64,000 nucleotides of DNA from Woeseiaceae bacterium. Lineage in GTDB: Bacteria > Pseudomonadota > Gammaproteobacteria > Steroidobacterales > Woeseiaceae. The notes under the pieces were generated by a model. That model worked only from the letters and a program-made list of their open reading frames with translations. It was not told the DNA's origin and did no database searches. A program made the position numbers and the translations under genes. Positions within the stretch are counted from its first letter, which is position 1, and each line of letters starts with the position of its first letter. Positions 63,727 through 64,000 of the stretch are shown in pieces. The DNA is taken from contig JASJCQ010000016.1 in NCBI GenBank assembly GCA_030065915.1, positions 1-64,000 on the forward strand. Reading direction: 5' to 3'.

Positions 63727-63932
63727 GGGGAAACTCCTTGGGTCGTCATAGTTGGGAGGTACAGACTAGTCAGGGCAACGACAGCTGACGCCCGGCTAGG
63801 CGCAACCGCGTGCTCGCGTACGTTCGACTGCACGCAATGCGCGTAGCCGCACGCATCCTCTCTGGCTATTTCGCCTGCCGCGATGTTCAATGACAGTCCG
63901 CGCAAATCCGGTGAATTCTTCTGTCTGGACTA

Positions 63933-64000
63933 TTGTTCAACTTGCACGACGTCATGTTGCTGCTGACCGCAGCGCTGGCGGTATTGCTCGCCTTGCCGAT
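63933..64000 (+). CDS. 5' end of a CDS truncated by the window edge (membrane N-terminus)
   Basis: Open frame LFNLHDVMLLLTAALAVLLALP running off the end; resembles the N-terminus of membrane-anchored AraC-type regulators, but too short to be sure. Confidence 0.3.
   Translation, partial: MFNLHDVMLLLTAALAVLLALP

Noticed and set aside
63723-63905. 60-aa minus-strand ORF upstream of the TPR gene
   Set aside because: No recognisable motif or start-site support; probably non-coding.

Overview
GC-rich gammaproteobacterial chromosome segment, mostly conserved housekeeping and cell-envelope genes. Left to right it contains: tRNA-Arg; a YeiH-type transporter; an outer-membrane beta-barrel protein; a secreted protein with a weak CotH-like pattern; a repeat-rich tRNA-Ser locus; csrA-alaS-recX-recA-thpR-pncC-glycosyltransferase on the minus strand; mutS; aspS-DUF502-FmdB; clpB-pgeF-rluD; bamD; nadE; sucCD; a type IV pilus cluster (pilSR, two tandem pilins, pilBCD) with coaE-zapD; mutT-secA-M23 peptidase; a DciA/DUF721 protein; lpxC; a complete, tightly overlapping dcw cluster (ftsZ to mraZ) on the minus strand; RNase P RNA; and a few small accessory genes. 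I see no CRISPR array, prophage, IS element or recognisable defence island. The signals worth a second look are non-coding: (1) a hairpin array downstream of tRNA-Ser, built from two diverged ~164-bp copies with one compensatory stem substitution; (2) upstream of the same tRNA, about 155-bp tandem repeats that each carry the first ~21 nt of tRNA-Ser, resembling the E. coli tyrT/rtT arrangement but at the 5' end; (3) a ~160-nt intergenic region between bamD and nadE that can be folded by hand into one long nested rod (6S-like, or an ERIC/MITE-like palindrome); (4) regulatory architecture around two tandem pilins: a sigma-54 promoter, TGTC/GACA inverted repeats and a perfect CRP/Vfr-type palindrome. 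All family calls were made by reading the sequence; no database search or folding program was run.
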